A DNA stretch of 5,086 nucleotides, from the NCBI GenBank assembly GCA_022360075.1, contig JAKSDN010000590.1:1-5086 (forward strand). The letters are read 5' to 3'. This stretch comes from Kiloniellales bacterium (GTDB lineage Bacteria > Pseudomonadota > Alphaproteobacteria > Kiloniellales > JAKSDN01). Position numbers and translations under genes: made by a program. Shown here piece by piece: positions 1 through 5,086 of this stretch (positions within the stretch are counted from its first letter, which is position 1; every line of letters begins with the position of its first letter). The notes beneath the pieces were generated by a model. The model saw only the letters and a list, made by a program, of their open reading frames with translations. It did not search any database and was not told where the DNA came from.

Positions 1-89
1 ATGATCAGGCCGTACTCGATCACCGTCGTGCCCGAGGTCTCGATCGCCAGACGGCGGAGGGTTCGGGCCGCGTCCCGGGCGAAGCTCAT
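1..89 (-). CDS. Flp-family type IVb pilin, N-terminal part (runs off left edge)
   Basis: Only the first 29 codons are visible, from an ATG at 89-87 down to the window edge. The peptide has a short basic leader (MSFARDAARTLRRLAIETSG) followed by TTVIEYGLI. This is the hallmark of Flp/Fap pilins: a class III (TadV/CpaA-type) prepilin peptidase cuts after the Gly, leaving Glu at +5 and Tyr at +6 of the mature pilin. In the family, the rest is one hydrophobic helix and a short tail, about 50-65 residues in total. Mature Flp polymerises into thin pili through the Tad secretion machine and serves in adhesion and biofilm formation. The start is supported by GGGAGG ten bases upstream, inside the end of the preceding gene, whose stop lies five bases before this ATG; the two are therefore probably co-transcribed. 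No tad/cpa assembly gene is visible, so whether this is the main Flp pilin or an orphan copy is unknown. The family call comes from the motif alone. Confidence 0.85.
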   Translation of the reverse strand, partial: MSFARDAARTLRRLAIETSGTTVIEYGLI

Positions 90-94
90 CGCTC

Positions 95-469
95 TCAGCC
101 TCCCAGGACGATCCAGCGCAAGCCGTTGCCCAGGCACAAGCCCAGGATGCCGACGCCGATCAGGAAGGCGATATTGCCGGGCGAGGACAGTGGGTGCTTC
201 TCGCGCTCCTCCGCACGCCGCTTCGGCTTGCGCGCCTCGCGCCCGCCGAGGACGACGAGATAGGCCCAGTCGAACAACGTCACCCGAATGTTGATGGGAT
301 GCCCGCTCGGATTGTTGAGGTCGAGCGCGCCGTCGAGCGCGACGAGCTGCGCCTCGGTGAAGCTCGCGCGCACCGCCGGCGGAACGCGCGCGAGCAGGCG
401 CGCCAAGGTCGCCGAAGGCTCGTAGGCGCTGTCCGGCCGGTCCCGGCGATGCTTCGCAGGCGCGTCCAT
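95..469 (-). CDS. Small conserved-looking protein with a C-terminal membrane helix, function unknown
   Basis: 124 residues. I do not recognise a named domain. Residues 1-30 are polar and basic. Residues 31-50 (PAVRASFTEAQLVALDGALD) look like a short helical segment. Residues 57-79 hold HPINIRVTLFDWAYLVVLGGRE, a compact motif that has the feel of a conserved strand pair rather than random coding. A basic Arg/Lys/Glu-rich linker (78-92) comes next, then one hydrophobic segment at about 98-121. The likely topology is a cytoplasmic soluble part tethered by a C-terminal tail helix, which is an inference. The ATG at 469 is preceded by GAAGGGA, a usable ribosome binding site. It sits 67 bases after the PqiA-like gene and five bases before the Flp pilin, all on one strand, suggesting an operon. 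It could be a partner of the PqiA-like protein or a bystander; nothing in the sequence decides. Confidence 0.75.
   Translation of the reverse strand: MDAPAKHRRDRPDSAYEPSATLARLLARVPPAVRASFTEAQLVALDGALDLNNPSGHPINIRVTLFDWAYLVVLGGREARKPKRRAEEREKHPLSSPGNIAFLIGVGILGLCLGNGLRWIVLGG
99..104 (-). promoter_or_regulatory. Ribosome binding site of the Flp pilin gene
   Basis: Read on the minus strand, GGGAGG lies just before the TGA stop of the upstream gene and nine bases before the pilin ATG. It is a strong Shine-Dalgarno match and fixes the pilin start at position 89. Its position inside the upstream coding region suggests translational coupling. Confidence 0.7.
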
Positions 470-536
470 GGGGTTTTCCCTTCGGTAGGGCGCCCAGAAT
501 GCGGCAGAAGTCCTTAAGGCTTCGTGAGCCCGGGTT

Positions 537-1094
537 CTAGGAAGCGCGCTCTTGCAGGCGGACGGCGCGCTGGGTCAGCCTTGCGATCCGCTGCACCGCG
601 AGCATCGAGAGCACGATCGCCGCGGTGAAGACGTAGATGCCGGCGTGGATCGCGACGTCGCTGATCAGGGAGACCTGAACCGCCACGACGATCAGCGCGA
701 CCACGAAGACGTCCAGCATCGACCAGCGTCCGAGAGTCTCCATCCACCCGAGATGGCGCCCGAGAGCGGCGCTGTCCGCGTGCCGGCGGTACCAGAGCCG
801 GAGCGCGAGCGTGAGCTTGAGGATCGGAAAGACGACCGTGAAGACGAAGATGATCGCGAAAAGGAAATAGTGGCCCTCGGCCCAGAGCTCCAGGCAGGCC
901 TCCAGGATGGAGAGCCGCTCGCTGAGGAACAGAAAGCGGTCGATCGTCATGATCGGCAGCGTCCAGCCGAGCAGCAAGAGCAGGCCGGAGGCCAGGATCA
1001 GGGGTCCGAGCAGCCGGTCGAGGCCGCGGGCCCGGGCCGCCAGGGAGTCCGCGGGCGCCTGCTCTGGATTTCGCTCGTTCGACGCATCCGTCAT
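537..1094 (-). CDS. PqiA-like (paraquat-inducible protein A) integral membrane protein, single domain
   Basis: 185 residues with a polar N-terminal tail of about 25 residues and four predicted membrane segments: about 29-50, 77-102, 126-146 and 148-169. The family signature is clear. After helix 1 comes LPIMTIDRFLFLSERLSI, helix 2 ends in VVFPILKL, and helix 3 begins with LGRWSMLDVFVVAL (121-134), the most conserved block of PqiA proteins. Enterobacterial PqiA carries two such domains in about 420 residues and works with the MCE protein PqiB in lipid traffic across the envelope. This is a one-domain form, and no MCE gene is visible, so the function should not be copied over. The ATG at 1094 lacks an obvious Shine-Dalgarno, but an in-frame stop 15 codons upstream with no GTG, TTG or ATG in between leaves it as the only reasonable start. 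It is probably the first gene of the leftward unit that includes the small membrane protein and the pilin. Confidence 0.88.
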   Translation of the reverse strand: MTDASNERNPEQAPADSLAARARGLDRLLGPLILASGLLLLLGWTLPIMTIDRFLFLSERLSILEACLELWAEGHYFLFAIIFVFTVVFPILKLTLALRLWYRRHADSAALGRHLGWMETLGRWSMLDVFVVALIVVAVQVSLISDVAIHAGIYVFTAAIVLSMLAVQRIARLTQRAVRLQERAS

Positions 1095-1137
1095 GCTGGG
1101 AGAGAGATCGGACGGATCGTCGCTCTGTGCAAGGATT

Positions 1138-1263
1138 TAGAGCGCTTTCCGTTCAAACAGAATCGGCGCCGGCCCACGCCCCCACCCGACCATCCCTAGG
1201 ATACTGGCGTTGGGTGGTCGGTTGGGGGCGTGGGCCGGTTCCGTACGATGGGAAAACGCTCTA
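1138..1263. repeat. Large imperfect inverted repeat, candidate dispersed palindromic element
   Basis: The core arms at 1169-1195 and 1212-1238 are reverse complements at 25 of 27 positions, around a 16-base loop, and include GGGGGCGTGGGCCGG. Outside them, arms at 1138-1150 (TAGAGCGCTTTCC) and 1251-1263 (GGAAAACGCTCTA) match at 12 of 13 positions. The stretches between inner and outer arms (1151-1168, 1239-1250) are poorly paired and unequal. The whole forms a 126-base fold-back filling most of the gap between the mscS stop and the PqiA-like start. The outer motif, AGAGCG-TTTTCC with related forms, resembles short palindromes I recall as common between genes in alphaproteobacteria; that is recollection, not a search. 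It could stop mscS transcription before the PqiA-like gene, but no T-tract follows the stem in that direction, so it is not a standard intrinsic terminator. Confidence 0.8.
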
Positions 1264-1280
1264 GATTCGCCGCGCAGCGG

Positions 1281-2123
1281 CTACGCGGCGCCCTTTTCCG
1301 CCGGGCTGCCGATCAGGTGCACGTCGTGTTGCGGGAAGGGGATGCTGCAGCCGGCCGCTTCCACCGCCAGCTTGGCGGTCTTGTTGAGGTCGAAGAGCAG
1401 CGACCAGTAGTCGGCCGTGCTGGTCCAGCAACGCATGTTCAAGTTGACCGAGCTGTCGGCCAGGGCCGCGACCATGACCTCGGGCGCCGGCTCGGCATGG
1501 ACGCGCTTGTCGCCGGTCAGCAGATCGAGCAGCGCCTTGGAAGCCTTTTCGATGTCGTCGTCGTAGCCGATGCCGACGACGATATCGAGCCGGCGCGTTG
1601 CGTGACGCGAATAGTTCACGATGGCGTCCGAGGCGATCTGGCCGTTCGGCACCGTGACGTAGATCCCGTCCGCGGTCTTGAGCTCGGTGTTGAAAAGACC
1701 GATCTCCTGGACCGTGCCGCCTTGGCCGCCGGCCTCGATGTAGTCGCCGACCCTGAAGGGGCGCAGGAACAGGAGCATGATCCCGGCGGCGATGTTCGAC
1801 AGCGTACCTTGCAGGGCGAGGCCGATCCCGAGGCCGAGCGTGCCCAGCACGGCCAGGATGCTGGCGGTCTGAACGCCGAACTGGCCGAGAACGGCGATGA
1901 CGACGACGATCAGAACCACGTAGCGGGCGACGGTGCCGAGGAACTTCGCGACCGTCGAGTCGGCGCCGTTGATCCTCATCAAATTGGCCTCGACCAGGCG
2001 CTTGGCCCAGCCGGCCAGGATCCACCCCAGGATCAGCAAGAGCAGCGCGGCGACGAGATCGAGCCCGTAGTCCAGGATCAGATCGGCGGAAACGCCCATG
2101 ACGGCGGAAGTGGTCTGTTCCAT
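1281..2123 (-). CDS. mscS: Small-conductance mechanosensitive ion channel MscS
   Basis: 280 residues, against 286 in E. coli MscS, and colinear with it. Membrane segments lie at about 18-40, 62-82 and 85-120. The pore helix contains VLGTLGLGIGLALQGTLSNIAAG (92-114, cited in part). By alignment from memory, Leu98 and Leu102 match the gate leucines L105/L109 of E. coli, and Gln105-Gly106 match the Q112-G113 kink. Gly99 stands where E. coli has Ala106. The start of the beta domain (RPFRVGDYIE, 121-130), the TADGIYVTVPNGQI block (150-163) and NYSRHATRR (170-178) are conserved, as is the C-terminal alpha/beta cage domain ending in GCSIPFPQHDVHL. The channel is a homoheptamer in the inner membrane that opens under membrane tension to release solutes during hypo-osmotic shock. 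ATG 2123 is chosen because it gives the canonical N-terminus; the frame stays open upstream without MscS-like sequence. The ribosome site is weak (GGGGG). It is divergent from pirin. Confidence 0.96.
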   Translation of the reverse strand: MEQTTSAVMGVSADLILDYGLDLVAALLLLILGWILAGWAKRLVEANLMRINGADSTVAKFLGTVARYVVLIVVVIAVLGQFGVQTASILAVLGTLGLGIGLALQGTLSNIAAGIMLLFLRPFRVGDYIEAGGQGGTVQEIGLFNTELKTADGIYVTVPNGQIASDAIVNYSRHATRRLDIVVGIGYDDDIEKASKALLDLLTGDKRVHAEPAPEVMVAALADSSVNLNMRCWTSTADYWSLLFDLNKTAKLAVEAAGCSIPFPQHDVHLIGSPAEKGAA

Positions 2124-2144
2124 GCTAGCCCCCGTGAAGAACCC

Positions 2145-2182
2145 GGCTTTGCCTCGCGATACCGCAAGAGGCGACAAAAGCC
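2145..2182 (-). promoter_or_regulatory. Bulged hairpin in the mscS leader
   Basis: Three nested arm pairs fold this stretch: 2145-2150 with 2177-2182 (GGCTTT/AAAGCC), 2151-2155 with 2168-2172 (GCCTC/GAGGC) and 2156-2158 with 2163-2165 (GCG/CGC). They close on a 4-base loop, with bulges of 2 and 4 bases on one side only. That gives 14 base pairs in 38 bases, lying 22-59 bases upstream of the mscS ATG. If transcription begins upstream, it would sit in the 5' untranslated region. No T-tract follows it in either direction, so it is not a classic terminator. A regulatory role is inference. Confidence 0.35.
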
Positions 2183-2289
2183 CGCAGCTTATCCGCTGAG
2201 CAGGACGCTCGCTAGTCCGCGGCAGGCGTGCCAAATCTTTGCCACGGATGACGTTTTTGGGCCACCTGCGGTCTCGGCAGAGGGCTTGC

Positions 2290-2318
2290 TTGACAGCAGG
2301 GAGCGTGGGCCGGAACAA
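2290..2318 (+). promoter_or_regulatory. Possible sigma-70-type promoter of the pirin gene
   Basis: A perfect -35 hexamer TTGACA lies at 2290-2295. At 17 bases spacing the -10 position reads GAACAA (2313-2318), a poor match to TATAAT. Alphaproteobacterial promoters often keep TTGACA and have a loose -10, so a start near 2325, about 28 bases before the pirin ATG, is plausible. The evidence is the -35 element and its location only. Confidence 0.35.
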
Positions 2319-2340
2319 CAAGTCACTGGCAAGACGACGA

Positions 2341-2350
2341 GGGGAGCAGG
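2341..2350 (+). promoter_or_regulatory. Ribosome binding site deciding the pirin start
   Basis: GGGGAGCAGG immediately before ATG 2353 contains GGAG and AGG cores at usable spacing. It supports 2353 over the upstream in-frame ATG at 2239, whose 38 extra residues have no pirin character. Confidence 0.6.
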
Positions 2351-2352
2351 GA

Positions 2353-3264
2353 ATGAGCTGGCAAAACTGTCCGCAGCCGGACTGCCGTGGCGAAGACCGG
2401 CCCGCTCGTCTGGTGATCGAGCCCCGGGCGCGCGACATCGGCGGTTTCGACGTCCGCCGTGTCCTTCCTTCCGCGCGCCGCCGGTTGGTCGGGCCCTTCG
2501 TTTTCCTCGACGAGATGGGACCGGCGGCCTTCGCGCCCGGTCGGGGGATCGACGTGCGGCCCCATCCGCACATCGGCCTGGCGACGATCACCTATCTCTT
2601 CCAAGGCGAGATCCTGCACCGCGACAGCCTGGGCTTCGTGCAGACGATCGAGCCTGGCGCCGTCAACCTGATGACGGCGGGCCGCGGCATCGTGCATTCC
2701 GAGCGGGCGGGAGAGGAGGACCGGGCGCGGGAGTCATGGCTCCACGGCATCCAGTCGTGGATCGCGCTGCCGGCGAGCCAGGAGGAATGCGCGCCGGCCT
2801 TCGAGCACCACCCAGCCGACAGCCTGCCGGTCATCGAGCGCGACGGGGTACACCTGAGGCTGATTGCCGGCTCGGCCTACGGTGAGACTTCGCCGGTGCC
2901 GATGCGCAGCGCGACCTTCTATCTCGAGGCCAATCTCGAGCCCGGCGCCGATCTCGCGCTGCCCGAGGGCTACGACGAGCGCGCCGTCTACGTGGTCACC
3001 GGCGCCGTAACGCTGCACGGCGAGCGTTTCGACGCGGGTCGCATGCTGGTCTTGGGGGACGGGCGCAACGAAACCGTCACGGCCGAAGGGCCGGCCAAGC
3101 TGATGCTACTCGGCGGGGCGCCGCTGGATGGCAAGCGTCACATCTGGTGGAACTTCGTCTCCAGCCGCCCGGCGCGTATCGAGCAGGCCAAGGCCGATTG
3201 GCAAGCGGGCCGTTTCGCCAAGGTGCCCGGTGACGAAGAGTTCATCCCGCTGCCGGAGTCCTGA
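2353..3264 (+). CDS. Pirin family bicupin metalloprotein
   Basis: 303 residues, close to the usual 290 or so. The N-terminal cupin carries the metal ligands: PHPHIG gives His71 and His73, and GIVHSE gives His115 and Glu117, matching the His-His-His-Glu set of human pirin and E. coli YhhW. Other signatures are FLDEMGP (51-57), ITYLFQGEILHRDS (79-92) and LMTAGRGIVHSE (106-117). The second cupin (about 180-255) ends in GGAPLDGKRHIWWNFVSS, and the tail ARIEQAKADWQAGRF is standard for the family. Members bind Fe(II) or another metal in the cytosol; some oxidise quercetin in vitro, others act as regulators or redox sensors. The true substrate is not predictable from sequence. An unusual N-terminal Cys6/Cys11 pair precedes the cupin. 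The gene stands alone on its strand, divergent from mscS and convergent with the 474-residue protein gene, so it is probably monocistronic. Confidence 0.96.
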   Translation: MSWQNCPQPDCRGEDRPARLVIEPRARDIGGFDVRRVLPSARRRLVGPFVFLDEMGPAAFAPGRGIDVRPHPHIGLATITYLFQGEILHRDSLGFVQTIEPGAVNLMTAGRGIVHSERAGEEDRARESWLHGIQSWIALPASQEECAPAFEHHPADSLPVIERDGVHLRLIAGSAYGETSPVPMRSATFYLEANLEPGADLALPEGYDERAVYVVTGAVTLHGERFDAGRMLVLGDGRNETVTAEGPAKLMLLGGAPLDGKRHIWWNFVSSRPARIEQAKADWQAGRFAKVPGDEEFIPLPES

Positions 3265-3327
3265 CCTCGAAGGATACAGGTGAGTCCGATCGGCGTGGCG
3301 CGAGCCTTGCCAAAGACGCGGCTCTAT

Positions 3328-4752
3328 CTATCTTCGAAGCTCCTCGACACCGAGTTCGTTCCACAGCCAGGTCACGTCGTAGCTCGCCATGGGTTCGGAC
3401 GGACCCTGACGACTTGCGTGGTTCTCCACCCGTTTCAGCCAGGAGACCAGCTTGTCGCGCCCGGCCTCGCTCTGCGCGGCCTCTCGCGGCGTGAGGTCGC
3501 CGAGCATTGGGATTGGCTCATCGAGTTGCCTGCGATAGTGCTGCTCAAACGTACGGTGGATCACTTCGCGCGACTCCTCGTCGGTGAGGTCAGAGGAGCT
3601 TGGAGCCGGTCGCGGCTCGGAAGTTTGGGCGAGCATCTGCTCCAGATCCTGCCGTTCGACCAGAGGCTCGCCGATCAGGCCTTCGAGTGCCGGAATCAGC
3701 AGCGCCTGTCCTCTCTCGGCGCGGTTCTGGGAGTTGATGGAGAGCGACAGCATCTTTTCCGTCAGTTCCAGGTTGCCCAGAACCACCGGCCCGTCCTCCA
3801 TGGTGGTTTCTAGCCTCAATCCGGACGGCGCCGATTTCCTGGCGCCGCGATCCTTCGTGCCGTCAGGCGCAAGCCAGTTCCAGAACGTCGAGGACTCCGA
3901 GCGTAGGGCGGACAGCGCGTTGAGAGCGGCGCGCACCCGCTCGGCCGTGGCACCGGGCTTCAGGGGGAAGTGCAGTGTGAGGAACTCGACCGCGTCTCCG
4001 TCGCCGTTTCGGAGTTCGGGGAGCTTTGGGTTCAGCGCCAAGTCGAGCTTGTTCTTCAGCCAGCACGTCGTGACGAAGGGGGCGGCATACCGCAGCACGT
4101 CGCCATCGTCGAAGGCCTCGTCGATCTCGGCCGGGTCGATCTCCCGACCGAACCTTTCGCTCAGCTCTCGGACCAAATCCCCACCCTTCGACTTCGTCGA
4201 CTCCCGGACCCGATGCAGGGACTCCAACAGGGAGTCCGCCAGCCCGTGATCGAAGTGCAGCAGCCCGCCGCTGATCAGGGTCTTGTTGCGGACCCGCAAG
4301 ACCCGCGCCGTGATCCGGTCCCACTGCTTCAAGCTCTTGCTGCCGGAATGCTCCTCGACCCGGACCGGCTCGCCGCCGCGAAAGAGGTCACGGACCAGGA
4401 AGGACTCGCCCGGCCGGATGTCGCTGACTTCATAGAGGCTTACCACCGAACTCCGCAGGGCCTTCATGTAGGCCTTGTTCATGGCCTTCTCGTGCCAGCC
4501 CCGTCGCTTGAGGTAGTCGTCGACGATGTTCCCATGGTCGTCGAAGTCTCGGCTCAGGAAGTCCTCGAGAGCGCAGCCCCAGGCGATAACCGCCCAGTCT
4601 TCGCCGATGACCTCAGCCAAGTCTTCCATGGTAATTTCGGCCGACCGGCAAGCCGGCTCCAGATGGCGCTCCAGAATGTCGTTGAAAGCCTGGGTCCAGG
4701 GCTCCCGCGTGAGCCACTTGGTCAAGCCTATAAGGGCGTTCGGCGATCGCAT
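3328..4752 (-). CDS. Uncharacterised 474-residue protein with C-terminal LGxxTPREA segment
   Basis: Soluble and mostly helical, with no signal peptide or membrane segment. Function is not recognised. Residues 105-160 (SLYEVSDIRPGESFLVRDLFRGGEPVRVEE, then a basic stretch SLKQWDRITARVLRV) look like a small beta-rich domain. Residues 322-375 (VVLGNLELTEKMLSLSIN, then RAERGQALL and a VERQDLEQ stretch) form a second block. After a Ser/Pro/Asp-rich linker (376-392), a helical tail carries PIPMLGDLTPREAAQSEAGRDKL (413-435). From memory, this arrangement resembles large uncharacterised bacterial proteins that often bear a SEC-C zinc motif. No CPCGSG-type motif is present and only three cysteines are scattered along the chain, so metal binding by SEC-C is not expected. 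The tail also loosely resembles the MbcA/ParS (DUF2384) LGG-TP pattern. ATG 4752 is the first start; its ribosome site is weak (AGGA, 12 bases away). A later start at Met42 (position 4629) is possible. Codon use matches its neighbours. Confidence 0.8.
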   Translation of the reverse strand: MRSPNALIGLTKWLTREPWTQAFNDILERHLEPACRSAEITMEDLAEVIGEDWAVIAWGCALEDFLSRDFDDHGNIVDDYLKRRGWHEKAMNKAYMKALRSSVVSLYEVSDIRPGESFLVRDLFRGGEPVRVEEHSGSKSLKQWDRITARVLRVRNKTLISGGLLHFDHGLADSLLESLHRVRESTKSKGGDLVRELSERFGREIDPAEIDEAFDDGDVLRYAAPFVTTCWLKNKLDLALNPKLPELRNGDGDAVEFLTLHFPLKPGATAERVRAALNALSALRSESSTFWNWLAPDGTKDRGARKSAPSGLRLETTMEDGPVVLGNLELTEKMLSLSINSQNRAERGQALLIPALEGLIGEPLVERQDLEQMLAQTSEPRPAPSSSDLTDEESREVIHRTFEQHYRRQLDEPIPMLGDLTPREAAQSEAGRDKLVSWLKRVENHASRQGPSEPMASYDVTWLWNELGVEELRR

Positions 4753-4816
4753 CTTGGCGGGCGTCCTGTGTCAGGGTTGATCCGGTCTAATCGTCGATTC
4801 GACCTCCAGGCAAGGC

Positions 4817-5086
4817 TCAACCGAACTCCTCGCGCCACTTGGCCGCCGTGAGCTCGCTGAGCTCCTCGAAGTACTTCGCATTGGGGTCTTCGCCGACGTC
4901 TTCGCCGCTCATGAGCTCGTGCAGATGGGCCGCGAGCACGCTGCCGATCGCATGAATGGCATCATGTCGATCCAACCCGTCGCGCATCAATCGCTCCAGA
5001 GTCAGCCGGACCGGGATCTCATCGCCAAGCGCGATCTGGTTCTCCACGCCGACGTGGATCATGGCATGGAGATCCTCGTTCGGCGG
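4817..5086 (-). CDS. C-terminal part of a His-containing, DUF1841-like protein (runs off right edge)
   Basis: The last 89 residues are visible. The frame is open to the window edge, and the residues before the first internal Met (PPNEDLHA) continue the domain, so the Met at 5062 is unlikely to be the start. The visible part reads DLHAMIHVGVENQIALGDEIP, then ERLMRDGLDRHDAIHAIGSVLAAHLHELM and an acidic C-terminal helix ending KYFEELSELTAAKWREEFG. The pattern of His7, His11, ENQ, then RHDAIHAIG (His41, His45) resembles the C-terminal helical domain of DUF1841-type proteins, where an LH...H...NQ motif precedes RH(D/E)..H. The clustered histidines could bind a metal, which is inference; the function of the family is unknown to me. 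The gene ends 64 bases before the 474-residue protein on the same strand, so the two may be one transcription unit. Confidence 0.72.
   Translation of the reverse strand, partial: PPNEDLHAMIHVGVENQIALGDEIPVRLTLERLMRDGLDRHDAIHAIGSVLAAHLHELMSGEDVGEDPNAKYFEELSELTAAKWREEFG

Noticed and set aside
470..536. Possible terminator or promoter in the gap between the PqiA-like gene and the small membrane protein
   Set aside because: Only tiny self-complementary pieces (CCC/GGG around 478-490) and no recognisable promoter elements; most simply an intra-operon spacer.
552..1199. Plus-strand open frame of 215 codons opposite the PqiA-like gene
   Set aside because: Its translation is a charged Gln/Asp/Glu/Arg-rich string mirroring the hydrophobic minus-strand protein, as expected for an antisense shadow.
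2218..2233. TGGCACG followed by GC at roughly sigma-54 spacing, read on the minus strand upstream of mscS
   Set aside because: The -24 part matches, but the -12 part reads CCGCG rather than TTGCA/T. One half-site in GC-rich DNA is expected by chance.
2124..2591. Upstream extension of the mscS frame by up to 156 residues
   Set aside because: It would overlap the pirin coding region on the opposite strand, and the extra residues lack family similarity. Met at 2123 gives a normal MscS length.
1230..2885. A 551-residue open frame on the plus strand across mscS and the start of pirin
   Set aside because: It is antisense to a textbook MscS gene and overlaps pirin in another frame. The translation is a low-complexity Arg/Gly/Asp/Gln-rich product typical of antisense frames in GC-rich DNA.
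3265..3327. Possible terminator between the convergent pirin and 474-residue protein genes (GAGCC at 3302-3306 with GGCTC at 3320-3324)
   Set aside because: Only five base pairs around a 13-base loop, with no T-tract on either strand.
4793..4803. Short perfect palindrome GTCGATTCGAC in the gap before the 474-residue protein
   Set aside because: Eleven bases with a single-base centre is too short to distinguish an operator from chance; no second copy was seen nearby.
3970..4851. Plus-strand open frame of 293 codons opposite the 474-residue protein
   Set aside because: No domain, no convincing ribosome site, and it spans the gap between two better-supported minus-strand genes. The minus-strand reading shows coherent secondary-structure patterns.

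Overview
The window is GC-rich with strongly G/C-ending codons. Its gene content (Flp-type pilin, single-domain PqiA-like protein, MscS, pirin) and the style of its intergenic palindrome suggest an alphaproteobacterium, perhaps Rhodospirillales or Rhizobiales-like. That placement is an inference from composition and families; no marker gene is present. No mobile element, tRNA, rRNA or CRISPR array was seen.

Left block (1-1094, all on the minus strand). A single-domain PqiA-like inner-membrane protein (537-1094) is followed by a small conserved-looking protein with one C-terminal membrane helix (95-469). Five bases after its stop begins a Flp-family type IVb pilin (1-89), which runs off the left edge. 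The pilin is easy to miss because only its first 29 codons are visible, but its GTTVIEYGLI processing-site motif is diagnostic.

Intergenic 1095-1280 holds a large imperfect palindrome (1138-1263). It has a 27-base G/C-rich core stem and a separate matching outer pair of arms, and resembles the small dispersed palindromic repeats of alphaproteobacteria.

Centre (1281-3264). A classic MscS small-conductance mechanosensitive channel (minus strand, 280 aa) is divergent from a pirin-family bicupin protein (plus strand, 303 aa). The 229-base region between them contains a bulged hairpin in the mscS leader and a TTGACA hexamer upstream of pirin.

Right block (3328-5086, minus strand, convergent with pirin). 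A partial gene entering from the right edge encodes a His-containing domain with a DUF1841-like look. After 64 bases it is followed by a 474-residue protein that I cannot assign to a characterised function. It resembles large uncharacterised proteins often associated with SEC-C motifs, and has a C-terminal LGxxTPREA segment. The two may form a transcription unit. This pair and the small membrane protein next to the pilin are the least-described parts of the window; the rest is ordinary chromosomal housekeeping and stress-response content.
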